Below are positions 7,409-14,434 of a stretch of DNA of 16,542 nt, in pieces. This DNA comes from an uncultured Bacteroidota bacterium (lineage in GTDB: Bacteria; Bacteroidota; Bacteroidia; Chitinophagales; Chitinophagaceae). The stretch is from NCBI GenBank assembly GCA_937928385.1, contig CALEZD010000040.1, positions 1 through 16,542 on the forward strand, in the 5' to 3' direction. Positions within the stretch are counted from its first letter, which is position 1, and each line of letters begins with the position of its first letter. The notes beneath the pieces are model-generated. The model saw nothing but the letters and a program-made list of their open reading frames with translations, searched no databases and was not told the DNA's origin. Position numbers and translations under genes: made by a program.

Positions 7409-8005
7409 ATGAAAAAAACAAAATCATGGAAGCTCTTATCCCTGGCGGGAATCATGCTTCTGCTCATCAGCGCCTGCTGCAAACCCGAAATTTCGGGCAA
7501 CGTAGCCAACACATTGCGGCCACAGGAAACCAACAACTGGTGCTGGGCTGCCACTACACAGATGCTGGCGGCATCACAGGGGGTTACCGTTACCCAATGC
7601 TCGCTGGCTAACCAGCGATTTGGCCGCAACGACTGCTGCAACCCGCAGAACGATAACGGCAGCTGCCCAAAAACCAACAACTGTAACATGCCCGGCTGGC
7701 TGATGCTTACAGAATGCGGGCTTAACTTTGAAGAAAATACTGCCGCGCTCAGCTGGGAGAGCCTGCGCAAGCAGATATACTGTTCTAAAAAACCTATGGG
7801 ATATGCCTATGGTACGCCCGGTGTGGTTGGCCACGTAGTGGTTATCAAGGGTTACATCACCCTGAGTGGTACCAACTATGTAATACTCAACGACCCCTGG
7901 TCGCCCTGCAATGGTGAGGAGCGCATCATAACCTATGCGCAGTACTCCGACCCCGCGGGTACGGCCACACACTGGAGGACCTGGTATAATATTAAGAAAC
8001 CATAG
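7409..8005 (+). CDS. Papain-like (C70/C39-like) cysteine protease lipoprotein
   Basis: A 198-residue predicted lipoprotein; the signal segment ends in LLISAC, lipidated Cys23. The motif NNWCWAATTQM marks the catalytic cysteine (Cys45) at the start of the helix, as in AvrRpt2-type and C39-like papain-fold peptidases. The catalytic His is expected at His142 (VVGHVVVIKGY), and the third residue in the following VILNDPW (Asn161 or Asp162). The protein has 11 cysteines, including a Cys-rich insert at about 64-103 with a CC pair, suggesting several disulfides and an extracytoplasmic location. It could cleave proteins or peptides at the cell surface; the substrate is unknown. The next gene, a lipoprotein, starts 27 bases downstream on the same strand with no terminator between, so they are probably one operon. 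Confidence 0.82.
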   Translation: MKKTKSWKLLSLAGIMLLLISACCKPEISGNVANTLRPQETNNWCWAATTQMLAASQGVTVTQCSLANQRFGRNDCCNPQNDNGSCPKTNNCNMPGWLMLTECGLNFEENTAALSWESLRKQIYCSKKPMGYAYGTPGVVGHVVVIKGYITLSGTNYVILNDPWSPCNGEERIITYAQYSDPAGTATHWRTWYNIKKP

Positions 8006-8032
8006 TTATTAATTTTGAAAACAGAACAAGTT

Positions 8033-8707
8033 ATGAAACATATAAAATCAATGATGCCGATGCTACTGATGCTAACGGCTATAAGTTGCACCAATATGGA
8101 TAACAACAGCAGCGCAGACGCACAGGACGGGGGCAAACCCAAAACATATACTACGGTAACAGAGGCTGCAGTAGCTGCCAAAGAAGATATGCTGGAGGCT
8201 ATGAAAACCGTTGACTTCGGCATAAATGGCGATAAACTGAAAAACGCTACGCCCGGCGCGCCCGTGTACAGGTACGAGCTGGACTGGAACGCGCTGCTGA
8301 AAGCGGACTCTACAGCTACCCTTGAGAATATGGCGGCGCACGGCAGCGTTACCATCGTGCCGTTGATTAATAAAGACGAGGTGATAACTGTAGTGTCGCT
8401 GATGGAAAACGATGGACAGTTTGGCATCGGGGGCCTGGGCGATAAGCAGGTATCCAACGAACTGGATATGGTGCGCAGGGCCGACTCACTGGGTATGCAG
8501 AGCGACGTGAGTATCTACGAAGTACCTAACCTGCAAGCGCTGGTATATTCGGTTAAGGGTAGTAATATGTACTACACTTCTTACAACAACAATTCTATAA
8601 GGCAGGGAATAATCGGGCCTGAATTGGTGAAATTATTAAAGGCTGACGCTATGGATTTCGAAAAGAGGTTCAGGGATGAGCTGAAGAAAGGCGACCTGGT
8701 TAAATAA
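8033..8707 (+). CDS. Lipoprotein of unknown function next to the cysteine protease
   Basis: A 224-residue predicted lipoprotein: signal peptide ending in LTAISC, lipidated Cys19, followed by an Asn/Ser/Asp-rich linker. The remainder is a soluble mixed alpha/beta domain, with a helical TVTEAAVAAKEDMLEAM segment, beta strands around VTIVPLINKDEVITVVSLM, and a charged C-terminus. I recognise no family. A TTG at 8015 is in frame, but the ATG at 8033 directly precedes the signal peptide and is preferred. It is co-oriented with the protease gene, and a strong terminator follows. Because the pair is isolated between two terminators, a role as inhibitor, chaperone or membrane anchor of the protease is conceivable. 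Nothing in the sequence proves it. Confidence 0.8.
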   Translation: MKHIKSMMPMLLMLTAISCTNMDNNSSADAQDGGKPKTYTTVTEAAVAAKEDMLEAMKTVDFGINGDKLKNATPGAPVYRYELDWNALLKADSTATLENMAAHGSVTIVPLINKDEVITVVSLMENDGQFGIGGLGDKQVSNELDMVRRADSLGMQSDVSIYEVPNLQALVYSVKGSNMYYTSYNNNSIRQGIIGPELVKLLKADAMDFEKRFRDELKKGDLVK

Positions 8708-8724
8708 GCGATGATGAATGCAGG

Positions 8725-8767
8725 GCTGGTCCGGTAATATTATTATTCCGGGCCGGCTTTGTTGTTT
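8725..8767 (+). terminator. Rho-independent terminator after the protease-lipoprotein pair
   Basis: A ten-base-pair stem, GCTGGTCCGG with CCGGGCCGGC, containing two G-U pairs (8725-8757), is followed by TTTGTTGTTT. It lies 17 bases after the stop codon at 8707. Confidence 0.8.
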
Positions 8768-8783
8768 GTTGGAGTGTAAAGAT

Positions 8784-8807
8784 TTTATTTACCGGGCTGC
8801 GGGCCCG
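8784..8807 (-). terminator. Weak candidate terminator of the 90-residue protein gene
   Basis: On the minus strand a five-pair GC stem (CGGGC/GCCCG, 8793-8807) is followed by GTAAATAAAA, about 45 bases past the stop at 8852. The stem is short and the T-tract poor. Confidence 0.3.
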
Positions 8808-8851
8808 ATAGCATAGAAGAATGGAAAGCAGCAGTTACGGCTATGCGCTGC

Positions 8852-9124
8852 TTACAGCCCGTTCATATTACCCGGTTTTTCCAGGGTCATATCTACGGTG
8901 CCGTTTTTGTTTACCACGGCATTGATGAGCACGAAATTGTTGCCCAGCGAATGGTAAAACCTCAGTACGGTCTGTTCTACCAGGCCCTTCTGCTTATCAT
9001 TGGCAGTGGCGGTGCTGGTTTTCACAATTGCATCATTCTCCTCGTTGGTTTCGGGGGTCAGTTGCAATGTTACCAGTACACGGTTGAGGCCAACGAATGT
9101 CTCACTGATTGTATTAGTTTGCAT
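8852..9124 (-). CDS. Unrecognised 90-residue protein
   Basis: A small soluble protein with no signal peptide, membrane helix or cysteine. It begins MQTNTISETF; the centre is rich in Thr, Asn and Lys, and the C-terminal half reads as one helix followed by a beta hairpin (FVLINAVVNKNGTVDMTLEKP). No family is recognised. An ATG at 9124 and a stop at 8852 frame it, and the plus-strand ORF across the same bases has a less protein-like composition. It converges on the protease-lipoprotein operon and is separated from it by terminator hairpins. It may be a stand-alone gene or an accessory of that cluster. Confidence 0.6.
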   Translation of the reverse strand: MQTNTISETFVGLNRVLVTLQLTPETNEENDAIVKTSTATANDKQKGLVEQTVLRFYHSLGNNFVLINAVVNKNGTVDMTLEKPGNMNGL

Positions 9125-9445
9125 ATATTGATAAAAATTAGTTTCTTGTTATAGATTCAATTATTTACCATATTCACCTCTCTTAAATATACCTACAGAT
9201 TTTCATATGTCCAACACTATTTGAAGAATTTTTTTAAAGTGAGATAAAAAAAATATAAACAGTAACTTCAGTGTGGAATCATTAATTTCAACCTGAAATG
9301 AGAACTACGGTAGCAATAATAATAGGGCTGTACAGCAACGAAGATTATACCTATGGCGGCGCATTCAATACCAAAGACAAAGACAAAACAGCCAGTATAA
9401 CCGTGAGGTTGGAGTATGAGGTGGAGTAGTAAATGATAGATAGGT
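9125..9445. other. AT-rich spacer with no clear gene
   Basis: This 321-base stretch between the 90-residue and 177-residue protein genes holds only the doubtful 43-codon ORF (9298-9429). The part at 9125-9297 has long A and T runs and no hairpin or promoter that I can defend. Confidence 0.5.
9298..9429 (+). CDS. Possible 43-residue small protein or gene remnant
   Basis: ATG at 9298 opens 43 codons ending in TAG at 9427. The product begins MRTTVAIIIGLY and ends in a beta-strand-like TASITVRLEYEVE. It has no signal peptide in the usual sense and no good ribosome-binding site. The ending resembles the last strands of a larger beta-rich domain, so it may be what is left of a longer gene. It stops 16 bases before the 177-residue protein gene, so the two could be co-transcribed. 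Confidence 0.3.
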   Translation: MRTTVAIIIGLYSNEDYTYGGAFNTKDKDKTASITVRLEYEVE

Positions 9446-9979
9446 ATGGGATTGTTTAGTATTAAGAATTCACCAAAAGAATACGCGAAAGTAATCGACT
9501 GGTCGCCTATGTGGGATGCAGGCGCCCCATCTCCACAAGTTTTCTCTAATGGTCATCGTGCATTTCTTATTTATTATTTAGATACGCCAGACCCTGATTG
9601 GGATGGTACATATACAAGGATGATTGACCCTAGTAGTGACGAAATTTTTGACCTTGCATTGGTTGAATTTAAAGGATGTCATTCATATAGGTTCGGCATA
9701 GTCAACGATGAAGCAAGTCAGGGACATCCCCTCGCAGGCAGGGGACTTGAAACGTACGCTGCACATATCGTTCAAAATTCTCAATGGATTGAAGAGCTAA
9801 AAACAATTCACAAAGTACATCCGTACTTTAGAGAAGAAAACTGGCATGATTATAAGCATTATTTATTCTTTTTTCATGACGATATGTTGGAAATAGTTGC
9901 CAAGGAGTATAAGATTGAAACATTCAAGTCAACTTTTTCGATGCTGGGTATAGATGTAGTAAAAAGATTGAACGTTTAG
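9446..9979 (+). CDS. Conserved-looking cytoplasmic protein of unknown function, 177 residues
   Basis: No signal peptide and no membrane helix. The sequence is rich in aromatic and acidic residues (WSPMWDAG at 19-26, DTPDPDWDG, HYLFFFHDD) and has a compact motif GHPLAGRGLETYAAHI in the middle. Such a composition is typical of small single-domain proteins sometimes found as immunity proteins of polymorphic toxins, but I see no toxin gene here and cannot name the family. Its AT-rich codon use stands out against the neighbours and suggests recent acquisition. It converges on the acetyltransferase gene, 42 bases away. Confidence 0.72.
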   Translation: MGLFSIKNSPKEYAKVIDWSPMWDAGAPSPQVFSNGHRAFLIYYLDTPDPDWDGTYTRMIDPSSDEIFDLALVEFKGCHSYRFGIVNDEASQGHPLAGRGLETYAAHIVQNSQWIEELKTIHKVHPYFREENWHDYKHYLFFFHDDMLEIVAKEYKIETFKSTFSMLGIDVVKRLNV

Positions 9980-10021
9980 GTAGCTGAAAGTTACTTGATT
10001 TGAAGTGTGGCATCAATGGCC

Positions 10022-10960
10022 CTACCTCAACCTCTCTTTCAGCTTCCACAGCATAGAATCATTTTTGCGCAATACTAAGTATAGCTGGCGCTTGCCACCA
10101 AAGTTGCGGAAGAATTTTTCAACACCGGGGTCCATGCTGCCTTCAAAGTCGAAGCCGCTTTTACCCAGTTCTTTTGAATGTTTGATGGCATGCCAGAGCA
10201 GGGCGGTCATGCTGCGGTTGTCTTTGGCAGCAGGGTTGTTACTGCCTACCAGGTAATAAGCCTGTACTCCGTCCCATATATGCCAAAGGATAGACTGCAG
10301 TTCACCATTACGCCGCGCTACCCATAGCGCAGTGCTATTGTGTTGTATACATACATCGAATATCGCCTGCATTTGCAATTGGGTAAAGTGCATACGCACG
10401 TCTTTCTTATCCAGTGTAGCTTTTTGAAAACCCCAAAGCTGTTGCAGCATTTCAGGTTCGTTGGTGATGGTAAGTTCTTTTTCGGCCTTGCGTATGTTGC
10501 GGCGATAGTCTTCGTTCAGCCGGCTGAAGATATCTTCTATGGGCTCGTGCAGGGGCATGATGAATGTCTGCCTTACCTGTACGTCAAAATCATGTTCTGT
10601 AAACAGCCCCACCTGTTTCAAGCCCGGGAAAGCTGACAGATGCCATACTTTTGCATCGGGCATTTCCTCCAGCAGGGCGGCTATCGTTTCGTGCTGAAAG
10701 CTGTCGCGCTTGGAAGGTTTCAGGTCGTGCGGGTAAAACACAAAAGGCCCCATATAGGGTGTCAGCACCTGGTCGCGAATTATGGATATATTGATTTTCT
10801 TCTCAATCCTGTACGGCCATACGCCTGATATGCGGTCGCCGTTTTTCACTATGGACACATCCCAATCGCTGCACACAGCGTCCAGCCACCAGTCTTTCAG
10901 AAAGAGAGGAATAGTATTTTCTGCTGAGCAGAATTGCCTGTATAGTTCTTTATCGCTCAA
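10022..10960 (-). CDS. FemAB-like/GNAT (Acetyltransf_6, BioF2-like) acyltransferase
   Basis: A 312-residue cytoplasmic protein with the layout of the FemAB-like GNAT family: an N-terminal half with FLKDWWLDAV and GVWPYRIEKK, then the signature DYRRNIRKAEKEL (about 151-163), the core strands WVARRNGELQS and QAYYLVGSN (about 203-231), and the ending GFDFEGSMDPGVEKFFRNFG (about 269-288). Relatives transfer acyl or aminoacyl groups, often to peptidoglycan precursors or exopolysaccharide; the substrate here is unknown. The only plausible start is a TTG at 10960, 17 bases after the stop of the permease gene, since the next in-frame Met is at residue 70. Probably co-transcribed with that permease. 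Confidence 0.82.
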   Translation of the reverse strand: MSDKELYRQFCSAENTIPLFLKDWWLDAVCSDWDVSIVKNGDRISGVWPYRIEKKINISIIRDQVLTPYMGPFVFYPHDLKPSKRDSFQHETIAALLEEMPDAKVWHLSAFPGLKQVGLFTEHDFDVQVRQTFIMPLHEPIEDIFSRLNEDYRRNIRKAEKELTITNEPEMLQQLWGFQKATLDKKDVRMHFTQLQMQAIFDVCIQHNSTALWVARRNGELQSILWHIWDGVQAYYLVGSNNPAAKDNRSMTALLWHAIKHSKELGKSGFDFEGSMDPGVEKFFRNFGGKRQLYLVLRKNDSMLWKLKERLR

Positions 10961-10977
10961 TACAGTTTTGTAACCTG

Positions 10978-12204
10978 TTATTTGAATTGCAGCACTTTTG
11001 CGGGTTGCACCCTACGAATATACAACGTTGGCACCCACATACAAAGTATACACAGCAGCATAGTGCATATACTTATCACTACCGGGTGCCACCATATAAT
11101 TTGCACAGGCACATATTGCATCGAGTAGGCTGTTTCCGACAAGGTGAGGAAACCGGTCTGTTGTTGTATTATACATAAGCCTATTGCCAGTATATTACCA
11201 ATGATGACACCTGTAATGCCTATAAGTGCGGCATGGTACAGGAATATCTGCCGCATCTGCCCTTCGGGCATACCCAGCGCTTTGAGCAACCCAACCATGC
11301 GGGCCTGGTTCACGATGAGTATCAGCAATGCAGCTACCAGGTTGATAATAGCCACTATGCTCATGATGATGATGACCACCAGCGCATTGGTATCCAGCAG
11401 CTTCAGCCAGTCGAATATGCCCGGGAATAAATCGTACATGCTGCTGGCCACTAATTGTGTTTCTCGGGGTAATATCTCGTTAAATATCTTATCAGCCACA
11501 GCTTGTGCTTCTTCCGGATTAGCCAGCGTGAGCTGGTAACCGTTTACCTGGTCGCTATTCCACATGTTGATGCGCTGCAGCAGGCGTATATCGCATAAGG
11601 CGTAGTGTGCGTCTATATCTTCCATGCCGGTGTGGTAGCTGCCGGCTACCGTAGCTTTGCGTATGCGTGGCACCGTAGACTGTGCATCCAGGAAGTAGAG
11701 CAGCAGTTCGTCACCATCTTTCAGCTTCAGCCTGTCCATAGTCGTTTTCGACAGCACTATTTCCTTCGAATAAGAAGTATCGGAAAAATCTAAACCCTCC
11801 GATTGTATGGAGTGGAAATCATAACTATTATCTACGCCCTTCAACTGTAAGCCATCCATCAGTTGGTTGGCATTCACTATTGCCGGCCTGATGGCATAAG
11901 GTGTCATAGACTGTACTCCCGGCTGCGCCATAATCTTTTCAGCTATTGCTTTATCCAGCACCAAAGGGTCGGGAGATATGATGGAAGCTGATGCGGGGCT
12001 GTACAGGGTTACATGTATATGCCCCCAGTAGTTGAATATATTCCGGCTTATCTGCTGCTTGAAGCCCACTATCAACGCCATGGCTATAATCATAGCTGCT
12101 ACGCTCAGGGCTGTAGCCACCATTGCCAGCCTGATGATGAATGCAGAGAAACGCCCCTTTTGACGGAGCATATACCTGCGCGCTATGAAGAATGGTAAAT
12201 TCAC
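10978..12204 (-). CDS. ABC transporter permease, FtsX/MacB superfamily (LolC/LolE-like)
   Basis: A permease of about 408 residues with the four-helix LolC/LolE layout. The N-terminal NLPFFIARRYML leads to helix 1 (about 27-47), a long periplasmic MacB_PCD-like domain follows, and three C-terminal helices (from NALVVIIIMSIVAI, AALIGITGVIIG and WWHPVVISICTMLLC) form the FtsX domain. The family moves lipoproteins or other lipophilic cargo out of the inner membrane with a separate ATPase, which is not in this window. The start is uncertain: a GTG at 12204 gives the usual N-terminus MNLPFFIARRY, while a TTG at 12216 adds four residues but lies inside a heptamer repeat. The acetyltransferase gene follows after 17 bases. 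Confidence 0.88.
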   Translation of the reverse strand: MNLPFFIARRYMLRQKGRFSAFIIRLAMVATALSVAAMIIAMALIVGFKQQISRNIFNYWGHIHVTLYSPASASIISPDPLVLDKAIAEKIMAQPGVQSMTPYAIRPAIVNANQLMDGLQLKGVDNSYDFHSIQSEGLDFSDTSYSKEIVLSKTTMDRLKLKDGDELLLYFLDAQSTVPRIRKATVAGSYHTGMEDIDAHYALCDIRLLQRINMWNSDQVNGYQLTLANPEEAQAVADKIFNEILPRETQLVASSMYDLFPGIFDWLKLLDTNALVVIIIMSIVAIINLVAALLILIVNQARMVGLLKALGMPEGQMRQIFLYHAALIGITGVIIGNILAIGLCIIQQQTGFLTLSETAYSMQYVPVQIIWWHPVVISICTMLLCILCMWVPTLYIRRVQPAKVLQFK

Positions 12205-12213
12205 TTGGTAAGC

Positions 12214-12234
12214 CAAAAGTAAAAAGTCAAAAGT
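12214..12234. repeat. Three tandem heptamers, CAAAAGT type
   Basis: CAAAAGT, AAAAAGT and CAAAAGT follow one another directly before the permease gene and continue into GAAAAATG. They lie at the promoter-proximal edge of the gene and include the alternative TTG start. Confidence 0.7.
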
Positions 12235-12273
12235 GAAAAATGCCGATTAAGTATAAAAAAGCAGGCAAAGTGT

Positions 12274-12306
12274 AAATAAAAAGGGACTACCTGTTGGTAA
12301 TCCCTT
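12274..12306 (-). terminator. Rho-independent terminator of the atpDC operon
   Basis: On the minus strand an eleven-pair stem with one mismatch, AAGGGATTACC with GGTAGTCCCTT around a four-base loop (12281-12306), runs into TTTTTATT. It lies about 55 bases after the atpC stop and isolates the ATP synthase genes from the permease operon. Confidence 0.8.
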
Positions 12307-12322
12307 CTTCACTGTTGTGCAT

Positions 12323-12344
12323 TAACTCAATCATTATTGAGTTA
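12323..12344. repeat. AT-rich inverted repeat just after atpC
   Basis: TAACTCAAT and ATTGAGTTA form a nine-pair stem with a four-base loop, 16 bases past the atpC stop on the minus strand. It lacks a T-tract; it may protect the 3' end of the transcript. Confidence 0.55.
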
Positions 12345-12360
12345 TTAAGCCATTGAGCAA

Positions 12361-12615
12361 TTATGATATTGGGTTAGCCCCTTCTATCAGCACACTGGCT
12401 TTGTTGTTCAGTACTTCTACAAAACCGCCTGAAATCTCATACAGTTCTGTAGTGTTCTTGTCCTTCAGTATTTTCATTTTACCCTTGCCCAGCGATGCTA
12501 TGATGGGTGCGTGGTTTTCCAGTATCTCGAAAGAACCGTTGATACCGGGCAGTTGCACGCCATACACGTTACCGCTGTATATATTCTGCTCAGGTGTTAA
12601 AATATCTAGTTGCAT
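12361..12615 (-). CDS. atpC: ATP synthase F1 epsilon subunit
   Basis: An 84-residue protein beginning MQLDILTPEQNIYSG, the N-terminal beta-sandwich of F1 epsilon, with the family signatures VQLPGINGSFEILENHAP and EISGGFVEVLNN. It ends where the beta-sandwich ends: the C-terminal two-helix inhibitory domain is missing. A short epsilon of this kind is usual in Bacteroidota. It links the rotor stalk to the catalytic head of F1F0 ATP synthase on the cytoplasmic side of the membrane. A TTG at 12639 would extend the frame by eight residues, but those codons lie inside a tandem octamer repeat, so the ATG at 12615 is chosen. It is downstream of atpD in one operon; the other synthase genes are not nearby, as in many Bacteroidota. 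Confidence 0.93.
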   Translation of the reverse strand: MQLDILTPEQNIYSGNVYGVQLPGINGSFEILENHAPIIASLGKGKMKILKDKNTTELYEISGGFVEVLNNKASVLIEGANPIS

Positions 12616-12620
12616 TTTCT

Positions 12621-12644
12621 CAATTTGACAATTTGACAATTTGA
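12621..12644. repeat. Three tandem octamers CAATTTGA between atpD and atpC
   Basis: Three exact copies of CAATTTGA are followed by a partial copy (CAAT). They occupy the region just upstream of the atpC start, where a ribosome-binding site would be expected. Confidence 0.85.
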
Positions 12645-12676
12645 CAATCCGGCAATTCTGAATAACTCGGACAATT

Positions 12677-12712
12677 GGCTAATTGTCGAATTATCGAATT
12701 GACAAATTAGCC
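12677..12712. repeat. Imperfect inverted repeat spanning the atpD stop codon
   Basis: GGCTAATTGTCGAATT and AATTGACAAATTAGCC pair with two single-base bulges around a short centre. The right arm includes the atpD stop (12707-12709). Built of the same AATTG/CAATT words as the adjacent octamers, it could form a hairpin between the two cistrons that affects mRNA decay or relative expression. Confidence 0.6.
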
Positions 12713-14212
12713 TTTAGCCTGCTCCATCAGCTTTTTACCTTTCGCTATCGCATCATCGATAGTACCTACCAGGTTGAAGGCTGCTTCAGGATACTCATCC
12801 ACTTCACCGTCCATGATCATGTTGAAACCACGGATAGTTTCTTCGATTGGCACCAGTACGCCTTGCAGGCCGGTAAACTGCTCGGCCACGTGGAATGGCT
12901 GAGACAGGAAACGCTGCACACGGCGTGCGCGCGATACTACCAGCTTATCATCTTCACTCAGTTCATCCATACCCAGGATGGCGATGATGTCCTGCAGTTC
13001 TTTATAGCGCTGTAATATCAATTTCACACGGTTGGCACAGTTGTAGTGTGCGTCACCTACTATCTGCGGAGTCAGGATACGTGAAGTAGAATCCAGGGGG
13101 TCAACCGCGGGATAGATACCAAGGTCAGCTATCTTACGGCTCAATACCGTTGTAGCATCCAGGTGGGCGAATGTTGTAGCCGGAGCGGGGTCAGTCAAGT
13201 CATCCGCAGGTACGTAAACCGCCTGTACGGATGTGATTGAACCATTTTTAGTTGAAGTGATACGCTCCTGCATCAGGCCCATCTCTGTAGCCAGGGTAGG
13301 CTGGTAACCCACAGCTGATGGCATACGTCCCAACAGGGCCGATACCTCAGAACCTGCCTGCGTGAAACGGAAGATATTATCTACGAAGAACAGGATATCC
13401 TTTCCTTTGCCGCTACCGTCGCCATCGCGGAAGTATTCCGCCATAGTCAGGCCCGACAGGGCAACACGGGCACGGGCACCGGGGGGCTCGTTCATCTGTC
13501 CGAATACGAAGGTAGCCTGAGATTGTTTCAGTTCTTCCATATCTACTGTGCTCAGGTCCCAACCGCCTTCTTCCATGCTGTGTTTGAACTTGTCACCATA
13601 TTTCACGATACCTGCTTCAATCATCTCGCGCATCAGGTCGTTACCTTCACGTGTACGCTCACCCACACCTGCAAATACCGATACACCGCTGTACGCTTTC
13701 GCGATGTTATTAATCAATTCCTGTATCAATACTGTTTTACCTACACCCGCACCACCAAACAGACCGATTTTACCACCTTTTGCATAAGGCTCAATCAGGT
13801 CAATTACTTTAATACCTGTAAACAGGATTTCAGATGCCGTACTCAGGTCCTCAAATTTCGGGGGCTTGGCGTGTATCGGGCGGCCACCTGTTTTATCAGG
13901 TTGAGGAAGGCCATCAATAGCGTCACCGGTCACATTAAACAGGCGGCCATATATCTGTTCGCCTACAGGCATGGCTATTGCCTTGCCTGTATCAACAGCT
14001 TCCATGCCGCGCACCAGGCCCTCAGAGCTGTCCATCGCTACACAACGTACACTGTCTTCGCCCAGGTGCTGCTGCACTTCCAATACCAGTGTTTCACCTG
14101 TTTCGCGCTTGATTTCCAATGCGTTATAGATGTCAGGCAGTTTATTATCACCGCTAAAGTACACGTCTACTACCGGACCAATGATTTGCTTTATTTTACC
14201 AACGTTTGGCAT
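12707..14212 (-). CDS. atpD: ATP synthase F1 beta subunit
   Basis: A 501-residue catalytic beta subunit. The N-terminal beta barrel begins MPNVGKIKQIIGPVVDV. The nucleotide-binding domain has the P-loop GGAGVGKT (153-160), the catalytic Glu185 in GVGERTREGND, the Walker B region ILFFVDNIFRFTQAGSE and the loop LGRMPSAVGYQPTL that contacts gamma. The helical C-terminal domain includes GMDELSEDDKL. All key residues are present and the length is slightly above that of E. coli beta. It makes ATP in the F1 head of ATP synthase. It heads a two-gene operon with atpC, 91 bases downstream, with a clear promoter and no Shine-Dalgarno sequence before the ATG. The first 30 bases recur in degenerate form at the right edge of the window. 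Confidence 0.98.
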   Translation of the reverse strand: MPNVGKIKQIIGPVVDVYFSGDNKLPDIYNALEIKRETGETLVLEVQQHLGEDSVRCVAMDSSEGLVRGMEAVDTGKAIAMPVGEQIYGRLFNVTGDAIDGLPQPDKTGGRPIHAKPPKFEDLSTASEILFTGIKVIDLIEPYAKGGKIGLFGGAGVGKTVLIQELINNIAKAYSGVSVFAGVGERTREGNDLMREMIEAGIVKYGDKFKHSMEEGGWDLSTVDMEELKQSQATFVFGQMNEPPGARARVALSGLTMAEYFRDGDGSGKGKDILFFVDNIFRFTQAGSEVSALLGRMPSAVGYQPTLATEMGLMQERITSTKNGSITSVQAVYVPADDLTDPAPATTFAHLDATTVLSRKIADLGIYPAVDPLDSTSRILTPQIVGDAHYNCANRVKLILQRYKELQDIIAILGMDELSEDDKLVVSRARRVQRFLSQPFHVAEQFTGLQGVLVPIEETIRGFNMIMDGEVDEYPEAAFNLVGTIDDAIAKGKKLMEQAKG

Positions 14213-14256
14213 ATCTGTTAATTAATATAAAAGAAGAATATTACCGAAAATTTGCG

Positions 14257-14287
14257 CAAAGGTAAGGGTCTGGGGTTGAATGTCAAA
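14257..14287 (-). promoter_or_regulatory. Canonical Bacteroidota promoter of atpDC
   Basis: On the minus strand TTTG (14284-14287) and TACCTTTG (14257-14264) are spaced by 19 bases, matching the -33 TTTG and -7 TAnnTTTG consensus of the primary sigma factor of Bacteroidota. Transcription should start near 14250, leaving a leader of about 38 bases. Confidence 0.7.
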
Positions 14288-14434
14288 ATTCAAAAATAAA
14301 AAATAGGAAATACTGTGTATTGCAGCAAATGGTGGATATATGCTACTGTAACCAGCAAATATATGCTGTAAAACAGTACGCAACTGCTAGCATTGCCGCA
14401 CCAATTGTATCGTTCTATTTTATCCTATTACCAA

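Noticed and set aside
12616..12639. Longer atpC starting at a TTG at 12639
   Set aside because: The extra codons are made of the tandem octamer repeat, and the epsilon family normally starts at the position of the ATG at 12615.
12621..12644. Tandem octamers as a CRISPR or origin iteron
   Set aside because: The unit is only 8 bases with no spacers, and no replication or cas gene is near.
13523..14221. Open reading frame of 232 codons on the plus strand
   Set aside because: It lies opposite atpD, is rich in His, Tyr, Cys and Phe, and has no domain logic; it is the shadow of a highly conserved gene.
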